Shown: piece after piece, positions 37,704-48,086 of the stretch
How the letters are laid out: every line of letters starts with the position of its first letter
Position numbering within the stretch: position 1 is the stretch's first letter
Assembly (NCBI GenBank): GCA_947683425.1
Contig: CANTUQ010000003.1
Span: 1,984,001-2,048,000, forward strand
Source: Excoecaria cochinchinensis
Lineage: Eukaryota; Streptophyta; Magnoliopsida; Malpighiales; Euphorbiaceae
Length of the DNA stretch: 64,000 nucleotides
Direction: 5' to 3'
Position numbers and translations under genes: made by a program
The notes under the pieces: generated by a model
What the model was told of the DNA's origin: nothing
The model's input: the letters and a program-made list of their open reading frames with translations, nothing else
Database searches by the model: none

Positions 37704-39092
37704 AAATGTAAACCTCCTTTGTCTTATTTATGCATTGGAGATGCACTATTATTCATTAGAAAAGAAATAGACTACAAAAAGAAAGGAAAAAGGGGAGGGC
37801 TGAAGGGCTGTCACGAGTGACGACTTGTGACAGAGGCTGGCTGTGCCGACTCGAGAAAGCAACTTTTGGTGCCGAGTCGGCACAGTGGTACCAAGTCTGC
37901 ATCTGGGCAGAATTCGACCCCCACTTTACACATCCAAAATGAGCTATCAAATGCCATTTTCTACCAACGTGTTCTGCTTAACAAATGTTCCCCTAGATGT
38001 TAAATTTCTAATGGAACAAATTTCAGCTAATTTGAACATCTATAACTCTAGATATGACTCAAAAAACCAAACTGCTCCTATAATCGGCTAAAATAAAAAC
38101 CCTTATGTTTTGGCCATTTTTGGGACACTTAAAGCTAGAATTAGCTCTGTCTTCCTTTTAAAAATATTTAGGTATGGAAGGTAGCTTTATAACCTAATGA
38201 GTATCATAAAATTTAGAGTTCTAAAACTCCACATATACTAAACATAATCCACAAAGGTCAGACTGAAATTTGGGCAAAGTTTTCCCTAAAAACTCATCAT
38301 GCCCCAAATTAATCAAATTTGAAACAACAATCTCAACAATTCCAACTCAAATCAAACCAAATCAAACTTACACACATCAAATACAACAATTAACATTTTT
38401 TGACACAAAACACATAAATTCACAAACCTTCTCCTCTTATGGCTCAATATGCTCCTCCTCCAATCTTTTTTTTTCCTTTGGCTCCACTTGATTTCTCCAC
38501 TAGAAATCAGCAAAGTTCATCATTCACACAATAAATTCTTAACTCTTAACCTTCAAGAGGCACTGATGGAAGAGAAGGAAACTAGCAATTACATTCCTTG
38601 CAAAAACTTCACAAAAGAAGCAAACTAACTTGCCTAAACTTAGGGATTTCTTAGCCAACCTTAAAGTGAAGCTCAAAGTGACCAAAGGGAGAAAGAAAAT
38701 GGCAGCCAAAATGGGAGAGAGAAAGGCAAAAATTTTGCCTCTCTTTTCACTCCATTCATGGCTTAAAGCCATTAAATTCTTCCTTATCTCCTTTCACTTT
38801 GGTCCACAGACTTGTCCACTTGTGATTGGTTCTCTTTCACTTTTCCTCTTTTGTCATTTAATTCCTTCTAAATCTTATATTAACCTCTTAATTAACTTAA
38901 CTTCATTCATTAGTATATTAAATAATCCATTTTATGCAATTTAGTCCCTAGGGTTAAATGGCAATTCTAACCCTAGCTTTCCACTTAATACCAATAATAC
39001 CCCAAACACATACACTTAACCAATTACTCATTTAGGCCACCCTAATACCCCAATGGTATCCAAATGACTAGGTTACTAGTCAGGGCCTTACA
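37255..39092 (-). repeat. Upstream part of the minus-strand gypsy LTR split by the composite element
   Basis: On the minus strand it begins TGTAAGGCCCTGACTAG at 39092 and resembles the plus-strand LTR starts at 43897 and 47908. The sequence right of the insertion (CTATTTATCCACCACTTG...CAGGCTAA) continues the left part at 18695, as shown by the uninterrupted equivalent at 51250-51290. It contains an (AT)n run at about 37661-37700 and a 13-bp-stem hairpin at 37841-37885. Short ORFs here are LTR sequence. Confidence 0.75.
37841..37885. repeat. Perfect 13-bp inverted repeat in LTR
   Basis: CTGTGCCGACTCG (37841-37853) and its exact complement CGAGTCGGCACAG (37873-37885) are separated by 19 bases. 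Just upstream are weaker repeats (TGTCACGAGTGACGACTTGTGACAG). Confidence 0.9.
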
Positions 39093-39370
39093 CTATTAGC
39101 TACTGAATTTGCTGTCGCTAATTCCCTTTTTTCATGTGGAATTTTAAAAATTTTATTTTATGACAGAATTTAGCGACAAAAATTCCTCCACTAATAATTT
39201 TTTAAATCTCTTGACGACCAATTTTTGTGGTTAATTAGCGCTGGATTTACTATTTGTAGCGATAGTTTATGTTTTGTTGGCAATATTGCTTGCGACGGAG
39301 CTATTTGTGATGTTTAGTCATTTCGTTGCTAAATGTAATTAGCAATGGTATTTGCTAAGATATATATGTA
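39093..39370. mobile_element. Possible CACTA subterminal fragment
   Basis: Repeated TTAGCGACAAA, TTGCGACGGAG and GTCGCTAATT words resemble the subterminal repeats of plant CACTA (En/Spm) elements. No clean terminus is visible, because the CACTA at 39091 overlaps the LTR end TTACA. Confidence 0.35.
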
Positions 39371-39820
39371 TGGGTATGGATGTGTACTTGATATATGTGT
39401 ATTATATTAATGTTGATTTGTTGCAATTGCATATATTTGTATAAGTACATTATACATATGTGGCTTTAACAATGGTTTTGGAAAATGAGCATTTGACATG
39501 TTAGGATTAATTTTTAATTGAAATCATTTTTTATAACATTGCATGAGATCAAGAAATGATTACACAATAATTTTACATGCTAGCAAGATGGCTACTTTGA
39601 AATGTTAATTATGGTTGTGTATTTAAATTCATGTAACAAATATGAGTTGTTATTATTGCACAAAACACATCTAGACTAGTATAAATAACCTTGTTTGAAT
39701 ATGTATGTTGAATTATTAATTTTGTACGATTGTTAAAGGAAATGTACTTTGAATGAAAAATTATAAATGTTAGATATGTATGAATATTTATAGTGTATAA
39801 CCAATTGCACAAATTATTAG

Positions 39821-40330
39821 CACTACAAGAAAAATGAGTTTTAACGACAAAAATTTAACGAAAGAATGTAATTTCGATCATAAAAAGATACAAGTAACGA
39901 AGGGAATTTAATCTGGTCACGAAAATTTGAATGTTATTATTGATTAACAAAGGGATTAATTTCGGTTGTTAAAACACTCAAAATTCGGTCGTTATTGCCT
40001 TGAAACAAAAGTAGGACTTCCAAACCATTTACCTCCAAAAATATTTCTCTCCCCTTCTCTCTCCCTTCCTCCCTTCCTCTCTCTCTCCTGCATGTGTGTT
40101 CGTGATAGATCTGCTTCACCTCCATTCGGTCTAGCCTCCCCAGCTGCTGCTACTGCTCCCGCCGTCACTCGCCGCTCGCCTTTCCTCCTTCTCTCGCGTG
40201 CCAAATCTGATCCACCTCCCTTGCACTCTAGCCTCCCTATATGCTGCTGCTCTTGCCTCCCTCGCTATAGACGTTGCCACTCTAGCCACTCCGGAATCGC
40301 CAATGTCTTGCCTCAATAGGTAAATCATAA
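39821..40330 (+). mobile_element. 5' end of a CACTA (En/Spm) transposon
   Basis: CACTACAAGAAAAATGAG starting at 39821 is the canonical plant CACTA terminal inverted repeat. TTTTAACGACAAAAATTTAACG, TAACGAAGGG and TTCGGTCGTTAT-type subterminal repeats follow over about 170 bp. A GC-rich, Pro/Ser-rich exon-like block (about 40030-40320) then ends at CAATAGGTAAATC, a plausible splice donor. The opposite terminus (ending ...CTTGTAGTG) was not found downstream, so the element is truncated or longer than I could recognise. Confidence 0.72.
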
Positions 40331-43160
40331 TTTTTTTCCATTTATTTATTTTTTCATTTATTTAGCATGAAAAAAATAAAATTGTGATATTTAGCATGAA
40401 AAATTTAAATTTGCATTTGTTGTGTTTACTTGATTGTTTAGAGAAAACATTTATTAAAGTAATATCTCTCTCTCAATCACAGTCCCGCTGCCCTTCTCTC
40501 TCTCAATCTCTATCTCCACCCCAGTCATCTTTCTAAATCTCAGTCTCGCTGCCACTTCACCGCCGTCACCCATTCTCTGATCAGGTTGTGCCTCTATCTA
40601 TTTATGAATGTTGTTATTTTTTTGGGTATTGAGTGATTTCTTGCTTAACTAATGGCCTTTGTTAGTGGGGTGCTCCATTTATTGCTCTCTGCTTGCTGCT
40701 GTACTCGATCCACTACCGCTTTAACACTCCCTCTCAAGGTCAGATCATGACATTTTATGTTCTCTGCAACTATTATTTGAATTTTTTCATTTTCTATTTC
40801 TTGATGTTATTATTTTTCTTAAGTCAAGTAGATGATGTGCTTTACCTTCTAGTTTCTAGCTCTCGAAATTGATTAAGAGGTTGACATGGGGCTGTCAACT
40901 TGTCTCGGACAAGTTTTATTGGCAAATAGAATGGTTATTTTTAAATTTAGTTGAAGTAAATTGAGATTCCTAAGGTTAAAGAAAAGATTTGTAAAATGGA
41001 ATAAACTTGTGGAATGTCTCTGCTTGTGTAATTCTTGTGGCATTGGAAGAAATTGTGCCTATTATATTGAGTTATGAGTTTTATTGGTGTTAAATTGAGA
41101 TAAAACAATTCTGGAAGAAGCAAAGAATAATAAAAATAAAAGGAAAAAATAAAAGGAAAAAAAATTCAAATAAATATAGAAGAACCAAAGCGAAACAAGG
41201 CTGGAATTAGATTTGAATAGTACAACTTCCTAAAGTTCATTTATTATGTTTGAAAGCTACTTAAGAATTTGGAAGCCAATATTGGTTTGACTTAAGCTTC
41301 CTTGTGTAGTATAATGGTCATTATTAGTTTGCTTACAAAATGTTTATATCAATGTGAATGCCTCTTATTCTTGTGTTGCTTTAAAAATATGGGATTGATT
41401 TATGGCTCTTGGTTTTCAGTTATATAAAAAGCATATAGGTGTGAAGTTATAATGTGTGTGGATTGTGAGGTAAATTTCATGGACACTTTTTGTATTCTTA
41501 AAGCTTCTTTTGCTGCCTTTTATTTTTTTTCATGTTTGTGCATTAACTAACTTTTGCTGACACTAATGTTTTTTGTAATGCCTTCAGGTAAGGACAATGT
41601 TATGGCTTTCCTTAGTTTTGTACCCTGTGGGAAGAGTTGTCACATATCTGTCAATGCGAATGCTAAAGATGCTTAGTCTAAAAGGGAGAAGGTAATCAAT
41701 CATAACTTCTAGAATATTACTGAGTTTTGTCTTTCTTCATTTAGCATAATCTATTATTGAATTATCAGAGTTTTGTATCGCTGATGAAAAACTATTTGAT
41801 GATATATTTAGTCACCGGCCATCAAATGAAAAACTATTCTTACTCGAACTCTTAGAAATTCAAAGTATGAAAAATTCTTAAAGAATAAAAAGAAACTTAG
41901 CATTTCATAAACTGGAAGATGTATTCTATTTGTAAATAAAATAGTTTAGATGAAAATTGTGTATTATCAGAATTAATAATGAGAGAAAACTAATGTTTAA
42001 ATTTCACCTAAGGAAAGGTAAAAGAAATGTTTTCAAAATTCCATATTATAATAACAAGAAGCTAGAATTAATTAAAAATATGCAATAGCTATAACAAATT
42101 ATTCAGTAAGGAGTAGATTAAAACACAGTATCTCTTGGTACAAAGAAGAAAAGGGAAAGTAAATACATTGAAGTTTGTGCATAGAACAGAACATATAAGA
42201 ACCAGAATAAGTCTAGCATTTTAATAAACTCAACCTTTGCAACATTGCAACACATTTATTATTTTATTGCACATTGTTATTTTTCTCATATATGTTTGAA
42301 TGCACATTGCTATTCTTCTCACATATATTCATTGGAGAAGTTGATGACCTAAAAGCAAAAAAAAAATTAATAAAAAAATAAAACACAAAATGCATATGAA
42401 TAAGGATGTAGATAATATAGCATGCTCAAACAAAATAAAGCAAAAAAAAAAAAAAGAAAAACATGAAGTGGTAATGTTGCTATGTTAAGTTATTTTTAGC
42501 AGAAGAAGACAAAATGGTCAGTTTCCAACAGTCACACAGATCTGGGAAAGAGAATAATTTGTAATTTATAGGTTGTTTACATCATATGTAACCTTCCTTG
42601 CTTTTTATGGGACCATCTATTAATTAAAAGAATATTTTCACAATCTCCTTCATTCCTTTATTTCTTCTGTTGCAAATATTCTAATTTGTCTTATTCTCTT
42701 ATCGCTTTAATCTTCTTCTCTATTATTTCCTTTACCGTAATTCATCTAGATTCACTAATCTAAAAATCACCAAGGTTTATTCATTATAGTAGACTACTAG
42801 TCAACCTTAACCCTTTTTAGTGACTTATATAATCCCATGTTAAATGACTTTGAATTGGCATGAAACATGGCCCGTCCAGTACTTAACAATTAACTCAACT
42901 CCAAGATGACTACTTTCTACCATGGACCCTTAAATCCATTTTGGTTAAATTGCTTATTGAGTGATTTAGCAGTCAATATCCTCTATATTGGTAGGCTACT
43001 AAAAGCTCCACAATTCTCCAGTTGTTACTAAAAGAAGAATTAAATGAAATAAAACAAAATTCTAATTACTATTTCTTAGTTTTATATGATTTTTATTATT
43101 TTCTTCAGCTAAAGTAGTGTTTTTATTTAAATTTTAATTAACTTCTTTGTGTTTATGTTT
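40330..43160 (+). other. Intron-like AT-rich DNA with short GC-rich blocks
   Basis: Mostly AT-rich. Three short blocks look like former exons: 40480-40585 (CT-rich, ending GATCAGGTTGTG), 40668-40738 (ending CTCAAGGTCAG) and 41587-41690 (after CTTCAG, ending GAGAAGGTAATC). They lead towards the hydrolase pseudogene on the same strand, but I cannot identify the protein they encoded. Confidence 0.35.
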
Positions 43161-43163
43161 TAG

Positions 43164-43575
43164 TGGGTGGTAACTAATCTTCGACCAATTGGACCTCTTG
43201 TGCTTCATCAAGCTTCACATGGGTGTTTGACCTTGAGGGAATTGCTTAAATCTACCAATCTTATGAAGAAAAAAATTTATGTTAACCTTAAATGGATTGA
43301 GTTATTTATGTTAGTTATTCCTTCTATTCGGTTAAACTTAAGCTGAAGTTTGTGGTGGCTTTGGCTTTTTCTTTCTTTTTCAACTGTATGCATATAAGAA
43401 ATTTATTGAAAATTTTCCTTGAGGAGTTCATGTAAACTTTTTGAAGGCAGAGAGGAGTTTGCATAGGTGGGCCCTTGAAGATCTGCAGCGAATTCGTACT
43501 GCCAAGGATCTGGCTGCTGAGGAGGGAGGTGGAGTTTAGAAGCATGTCCTTGAAGATGCTGGGCACTGGGTATGA
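43164..43575 (+). pseudogene. Alpha/beta-hydrolase (ABHD11-like) 3' fragment
   Basis: Two exon-like pieces carry the C-terminal region of a plant ABHD11-type hydrolase. The first (about 43164-43278) reads WVFDLEGIA, a stop, then IYQSYEEKNL. The second (about 43415-43575) reads GVHVNFLKAERSLHRWALED, continues with LQRIRTAKDLAAEEGGGV, a stop, and KHVLEDAGHWV. DAGHW carries the catalytic-triad His seen in this superfamily. Stops and a missing splice context between the pieces show it is dead. It lies downstream of a CACTA end on the same strand, so either it was captured by that transposon or the transposon inserted near an old gene. The family call rests on remembered motifs. Confidence 0.55.
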
Positions 43576-43896
43576 TGTTGTTGTTTCATGCTTCAGTGTT
43601 GTTAGTCCTACTGCATATAACTCTTTTAAGATTTGACTTTCATTGCTCATGAGCAAATAATTTTCTCCTTTTATATATTTTTCATCTTACAATATTTAAG
43701 TAATCTATATTAGAATACAAAGAGTTGAAAAGATCTAGACATCATGTTGGTAAACACTACCACTAGCCTTAAACTGTGAGATGTCCTTATCAATCTATAA
43801 CATTTACTTTGTCTACAATTGTTTGAAATGCATATGATGCAGCTATTGGTATTTGACACTTACATATGTCTCAATAAGTTTCTTATTTGTTTAGGT

Positions 43897-44618
43897 AAGG
43901 CCTCGACTTATACCCTAGTCATTTTAAATACCATTGGGGTACGAGAGTGGCTTAAAATGTGTAATTGAATAAGTAATTATGTTTAGGACATAGCTAGTAT
44001 TAATTAGAAAGCCAAGGTTAAAATTTTCATTTAACCCCTATGGACTTAAATGAATGATTTGACAAGTTATATGGGTTAATGTATGGATTTAATTAATTGA
44101 TTGGCTAATGTATGTTTTGGGAAGAAAAGGACTAGAAGAAGAATTTGCTAAAGTGACCATTGGATGAGTGACAAATGGATGGTGAGGAGTTGGAAAGAGA
44201 AATGAATGAATAATCGTGGAGTTATGTATTTTACATGGCAGTCAGGATTATTCTTACCGCCGTGTAAATACATTATGTTTGAAATTCTAGAATTCCTGCA
44301 TTTTACACGGCCGTCAGGATTATTCTTACTACCGTGTAAATGCATTATGTTTGCTAGGTTCCAGACTTTAGAATTTCACACAGTGGTTAGGTTTATTCTT
44401 ACAGCCATGTGGCATGTTTTACACGGCGTTTAGGATTGTTCTTACCGGCGTGCAAATGCCTTTTGTTTTGTAAAATTCAGTTTTTAACTTTTTACACACC
44501 AGGCTGGGTTTTTATGACCGTCGTGTAACCCCTATTTTCTAGGTTTGATTTGTGAAATAATTGCCTTTATATGAGTTGATCATTGCTATAATCATGCAAT
44601 AATATAATTGATACATAG
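43897..44618 (+). repeat. 5' part of a gypsy LTR
   Basis: GTAAGGCCTCGACTTATACC followed by CATTGGGGTACGAGAGTGGC parallels the minus-strand LTR start at 39092 and the solo LTR start at 47908. It includes the hairpin array at 44229-44533 and stops where a different LTR-type start (TGTAGACATCGAGTCC) begins at 44619. Confidence 0.6.
44229..44533. repeat. Array of five hairpin-forming repeats (TTACACGGC family)
   Basis: Five imperfect units near 44229, 44301, 44374, 44417 and 44490. Each has TTTACACGGC...GTCAGGATTATTCTTAC... GCCGTGTAAA, so both ends of a unit are complementary (8-10-bp arms, about 20-nt loop). Unit 3 is the most degraded. Confidence 0.85.
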
Positions 44619-45483
44619 TGTAGACATCGAGTCCTGAGGCTATAGCAGCCTAAATATCGGTCTAGAAGTATCAGTACATGTTTTCAGTGTCTTTATGATA
44701 ATCGCAGCGTCAAATAGTGTAATGAGTGATATTACCAGCTTTAAAGTTTAGTGTTAAGTGTGCCGGAAGTATAACAATTTCGGGATGGGTAACCCTGGGG
44801 TAGCTATAAAGTGAACCCCTTCATTATTTTTTAGAAAAATTTTTATTTCGCAAAAATGATCTATGGGTCGTCAAATAGGCCTCTGAAAGTCATTTTGAAA
44901 TTGGCCTCCAGTTCAGTTCAAATTGAACCGAGGTTTGACCGAGATTGAACCAACTTATTAAAAATGGTTATTATGCTCAAAAAGGTATAGTGTAAGAAGA
45001 ATAATGGCCTAGAATGATTTTTTATAATTTTTAACAGCTTTAGAGTTGAGTTTTACGGTAGAAATGAAAATAGTTGAATCGGACCGATTTAAGTGAACTA
45101 AGGCCCAAATGGACTCAGATTGAGCTAAAACTTTTGCAGGGAGCCTATTTTTGATGTTCCAAGAACAATAAAATTGGTTAAAAGTTGAAATAATGTGAGT
45201 AACATAGAGATTCTTTGAAAAAGTGCAATTAAACCGAAAAACCAAAATTTTGGTTTAAATCGGTCGGACCACTTCGGTTTGACTGGATTGGTTCAATTAG
45301 GGGCTATAAAAGGGGTGAAATGGCTTGATTTTTCTAGAGAAATCAGCCACTACACCACCCTTCTTCTTCTTAGTGTGGCCGAATTGCATTCTTCTCGATT
45401 TCCTCCATTTTTCTTCACCTTTCCAGCCATCTCTCCCCAAAATCCAACCCCATAGACAAATTTTAGCTCCTCTGTAATCCTAC
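44619..45483 (+). repeat. LTR fragment of the TGTAGACA type with TATA box
   Basis: Starts TGTAGACATCGAGTCCTGAGG, the start shared with the composite element, 56956(-) and 63672(-). A TATA box (GGGCTATAAAAGGG, 45305-45312) precedes a pyrimidine-rich leader. It ends abruptly where integrase coding sequence begins, so its 3' part is missing. Confidence 0.55.
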
Positions 45484-45675
45484 AGAAGTCATTTGGTCTT
45501 CAACCAAATGAGACCAGGTGTTTCAGACATATGGGGTAAATTCAGATCGACTTGGGAAGGTCCATTTCTTCTCAAAAAGTTATTATCCAAGGGCATAGCA
45601 ATTCTAACAGACAGCGACGGTAGTGAGTTTAAGGAACCGATCAACGTCAATAGACTCCAAAGTTTCCATGGCTAA
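45484..45675 (+). pseudogene. Ty3/gypsy integrase C-terminal fragment (Tat/Ogre-like)
   Basis: The frame reads LVFNQMRPGVSDIWGKFRST, then WEGPFLLKKLL, AILTDSDGSEFKEPINVNRL and a stop at 45673-45675. The GKF...W-GP[FY] core and the closing D-G-x-x-x-x-x-P-[IV]-N box are the C-terminal chromatin-binding end of gypsy integrases. The catalytic DDE core is absent, so this is the last 60 or so codons of a pol gene that has been truncated on its left by the LTR fragment. Confidence 0.78.
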
Positions 45676-46099
45676 AGATATAAAAATCAAAAGAAGAGAA
45701 AAATAGCCCCACGGGTCAAAAATCGAAAAAAGGCAGCCTTACTAAAAATGGGCGCATGTCAGGTTGAGAACAAAAAAAGTCATCTTGGGCAAAAATTAGA
45801 GGCTCAAGATAAAATGTCCACTTAAGAAAACCCGAGAGGGCTGATTAGAGACAGGAGTTTGATGCTTTCAAGATCAATTTTGAGATTAGATGTAATTTTG
45901 CAATTGGAATCTATGTTAGATAATGATCATGTATATGAAAATTATACTAAAATGTAAAAATCTTTGCAAATATTTAAAGCGAAGGCAATTCAACTCATAT
46001 GTTCATTATTTTCTTGTTCTTTTATAAAAAGAAAGACATCATTCGTTATTTGATTCATGTAATCTAATAAACTACACTCTACTACTGCTCTCACCGACC
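45676..46099 (+). other. Non-coding DNA after pol
   Basis: Contains GCCCCACGGGTC and AGAGGGCTGATTAGAGACAG-like sequence between the integrase stop and the antisense ORF. No ORF of note. Confidence 0.45.
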
Positions 46100-47323
46100 A
46101 GGTGCCTAAGTTGATGGGTCCTATTATCAACGGCAGGGCTGAGTACCCATCTCTTATATGCACTAATAAAAGTAATAAAACTAATGGATGGTATATCAGT
46201 CTTCACCTGCAGCTGTGCCCAAAGGCCATGGTATCGAGAAGTGAAGGCTAAGGATAAGACGCTGCCCTAAAAGGATAGTGGGTGTCTCACAACCTCTTAA
46301 GTCCCTTCGAACTGTCGAGTATAGTGGGTCGCGATATAAAAGGTAGCCTCATGGAGCCCTGAAGGGCCATCCAAAGTCACTACAGAAATAGGGAGCCAAG
46401 GGCATATGAAGCTGATATCCTCATCTGCCACCTCACCCAATCTGACAGCGCCTTCATTGGGAGAGGCGAAGGAATACAGTCGCTGTCTAGGAAGGAAGTG
46501 TCACAAGGAATAGCTGTTGATTACTCTAGGGGGAGGCTCTGGTAGTAGCTTCAGCTTTTCTTGCAGCCATACCTGAAAGATGGGAGACATTAAAATGATA
46601 AAAAATAATAATAAAAAGAAAAAGAAAAAAAAAGAAAAGAAAAGAAAAGAAAAGAAAAAACTGCTGGAATGGGTAGGGACCACTTCAGGCAAAAATAAGG
46701 CACGGGGTTACGTGAAAATCCCGTGAAAGCGGCAGAAGGGTCAGCATAGACAAAATCCAAGCCCAGAATTATCTCAGCAAGGATCAGGGGAAATTGGGTT
46801 AGCCTGTGATAGATGCCATCCACTATTCTAAATAGCCAAAAGTGACCAATCAACTCTTCAGAAGTCATAATCAAATACCTGAATAGGCAGAATAGTAGGA
46901 CGACACTGGATTGATAGGTGGACATATTAGAGAAGCCCCCTAATGCCTCAATCAATGGCTCTAGACAAAAAGTGAGATTCAGAGGGGCCAATACGTTTGT
47001 GGCTGAAGAAGAAATTGCTAAAGACAATGCAGTGTCCTTGCATGAACCATGGCACAGCTTGAAATGTAAGGTAGTGTGCTGGGTGGAAACCTCGCTCCGA
47101 TGATCGCAGCAAACTCTTCAGGCAGGGGGCATAATTCTTGATAAGTGAACCTAAAGACATGGAAAGGAGAGTCCCAGAAGTGGGCTGTAGCTAGTAGAAG
47201 GTTCCAATCTACTCTAACTCTCCTTAGGAATCTCAGGCCAGAGTAAGGGGTCAGGGTGGTTTTTTCCCAGGTTCAGGGGTCATCCAGAAGCCGGTGCATC
47301 TTGTTAAAGGTTAACGGCGACAT
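46100..47323 (-). pseudogene. Antisense plant-mobile-domain-like ORF of a gypsy element
   Basis: Proposed start ATG at 47323 (MSPLTFNKMHRLLDDP), with a stop within 20 codons. The frame then continues with VDWNLLLATAHFWD and FHVFRFTYQELCPLPEEFAA, the usual N-terminal signature of plant mobile (aminotransferase-like) domain proteins. Later parts are in another frame (PLIEALGGFSNMSTYQSS, LIGHFWLFRIVDGIYH). An intron-like pyrimidine tract ending TTTCAG (46620-46575) precedes WLQEKLKLLPEPPPR. A final exon-like part near 46250-46400 has THYTRQFEGT, like the RQFG box of the family. Antisense ORFs between pol and the 3' LTR are known in Tat-lineage elements, which fits the position after the integrase end. 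Function is unknown; here it is broken by stops and shifts. Confidence 0.6.
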
Positions 47324-47447
47324 TTTTTTAAAAATTTTAAGGCAAGAATTAAAATAAATAGAGGAGAAAAGAGAGAAAAAAAACTAGAAGAGAGGGCTCC
47401 AATTGAGATCCAAGAGGAAAAGGCACGATATCTAAGGAGAAAACGTG

Positions 47448-47456
47448 CTATTTAAA
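47448..47456 (-). promoter_or_regulatory. TATA-like box of the antisense ORF
   Basis: TTTAAATAG on the minus strand, about 125 bp upstream of the proposed ATG at 47323. The pyrimidine-rich DNA between them fits a leader. Confidence 0.4.
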
Positions 47457-47796
47457 GAACAGCCATGACTGACGGGCATTGATGGGCCGAGGCACGGCTT
47501 ACCCGTCCGTCAACCTATTAATCGCCTGGGAGGTTTTTCCTGGATATTTCATGCATTTCACTAGCATAAATACTTTACGTGTATTTGTGCCATCTTAAAT
47601 TTTACAGGAAAAAAAAACTGATGGATATAACCAGGCATTGGAGTTAGGGGGAAAAAATATTCAGGAAGTACTTTAAATTTTTGATCTTTTGAAAAATAAT
47701 AAGGAGGGAAAAAGAGAAAAAAAGGGAGATTCGAACGATCGACGGGGAGCCCATCGCTCGGTGCTTTGACGGGCATTCCGTTAGTCACGCGATGCC

Positions 47797-47803
47797 TATA
47801 AAT
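47797..47803 (+). promoter_or_regulatory. Plus-strand TATA box upstream of the ORF1-like pseudogene
   Basis: GCCTATAAATGCCGAG, followed by a CT-rich leader (CTTCCTTCATCCTCCG). Without the solo LTR insertion this leader runs directly into 52371 and on to the ATG at 53081. Confidence 0.5.
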
Positions 47804-48068
47804 GCCGAGCAGTTTCATGCCCTCCTAGCTTTCCTTCATCCTCCGTTTCTTCTTTCTTTTCCTCTCTTGCAAACCGACAAGACTCTTCAGTTTTTTGGTT
47901 TTTTCTCTGTAATCACCTGATTTATACCCTAGTAGGATTTGTGGCATCCTAATAAGTATGAGGATGTGTATTAATAAGAGAGGACACATTGTAATGAGTG
48001 CTTGGTTTAGCGAAGAATTTGTGTGGAGGTTCGAACAAGTCATGGAATAAGTGGTCTGAGTGAGGGGA

Positions 48069-48086
48069 CTGTCGCGAGCGCGACAG
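48069..48086. repeat. Palindrome CTGTCGCGAGCGCGACAG, copy 1
   Basis: Arms of 8 bp around AG. The same palindrome recurs at 49915-49932 (one base changed) and 50857-50880 (arms extended to 11 bp). Confidence 0.9.

Noticed and set aside
39091..39095. CACTA at the start of the 39.1-kb fragment as a true transposon terminus
   Set aside because: The CA belongs to the LTR end TTACA and the following bases do not match the CACTACAAGAAA consensus; only the terminus at 39821 does.
40030..40319. 117-residue Pro/Ser-rich ORF after the CACTA end as a functional gene
   Set aside because: It has no recognisable domain, low-complexity CT-rich start, open frames on both strands, and a likely splice donor at its end; it is at most an exon remnant.
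45493..45495. TTG as the translation start of the 60-residue integrase fragment
   Set aside because: The fragment is the C-terminal end of a truncated pol and has no start of its own; homologous sequence begins at the junction near 45484.
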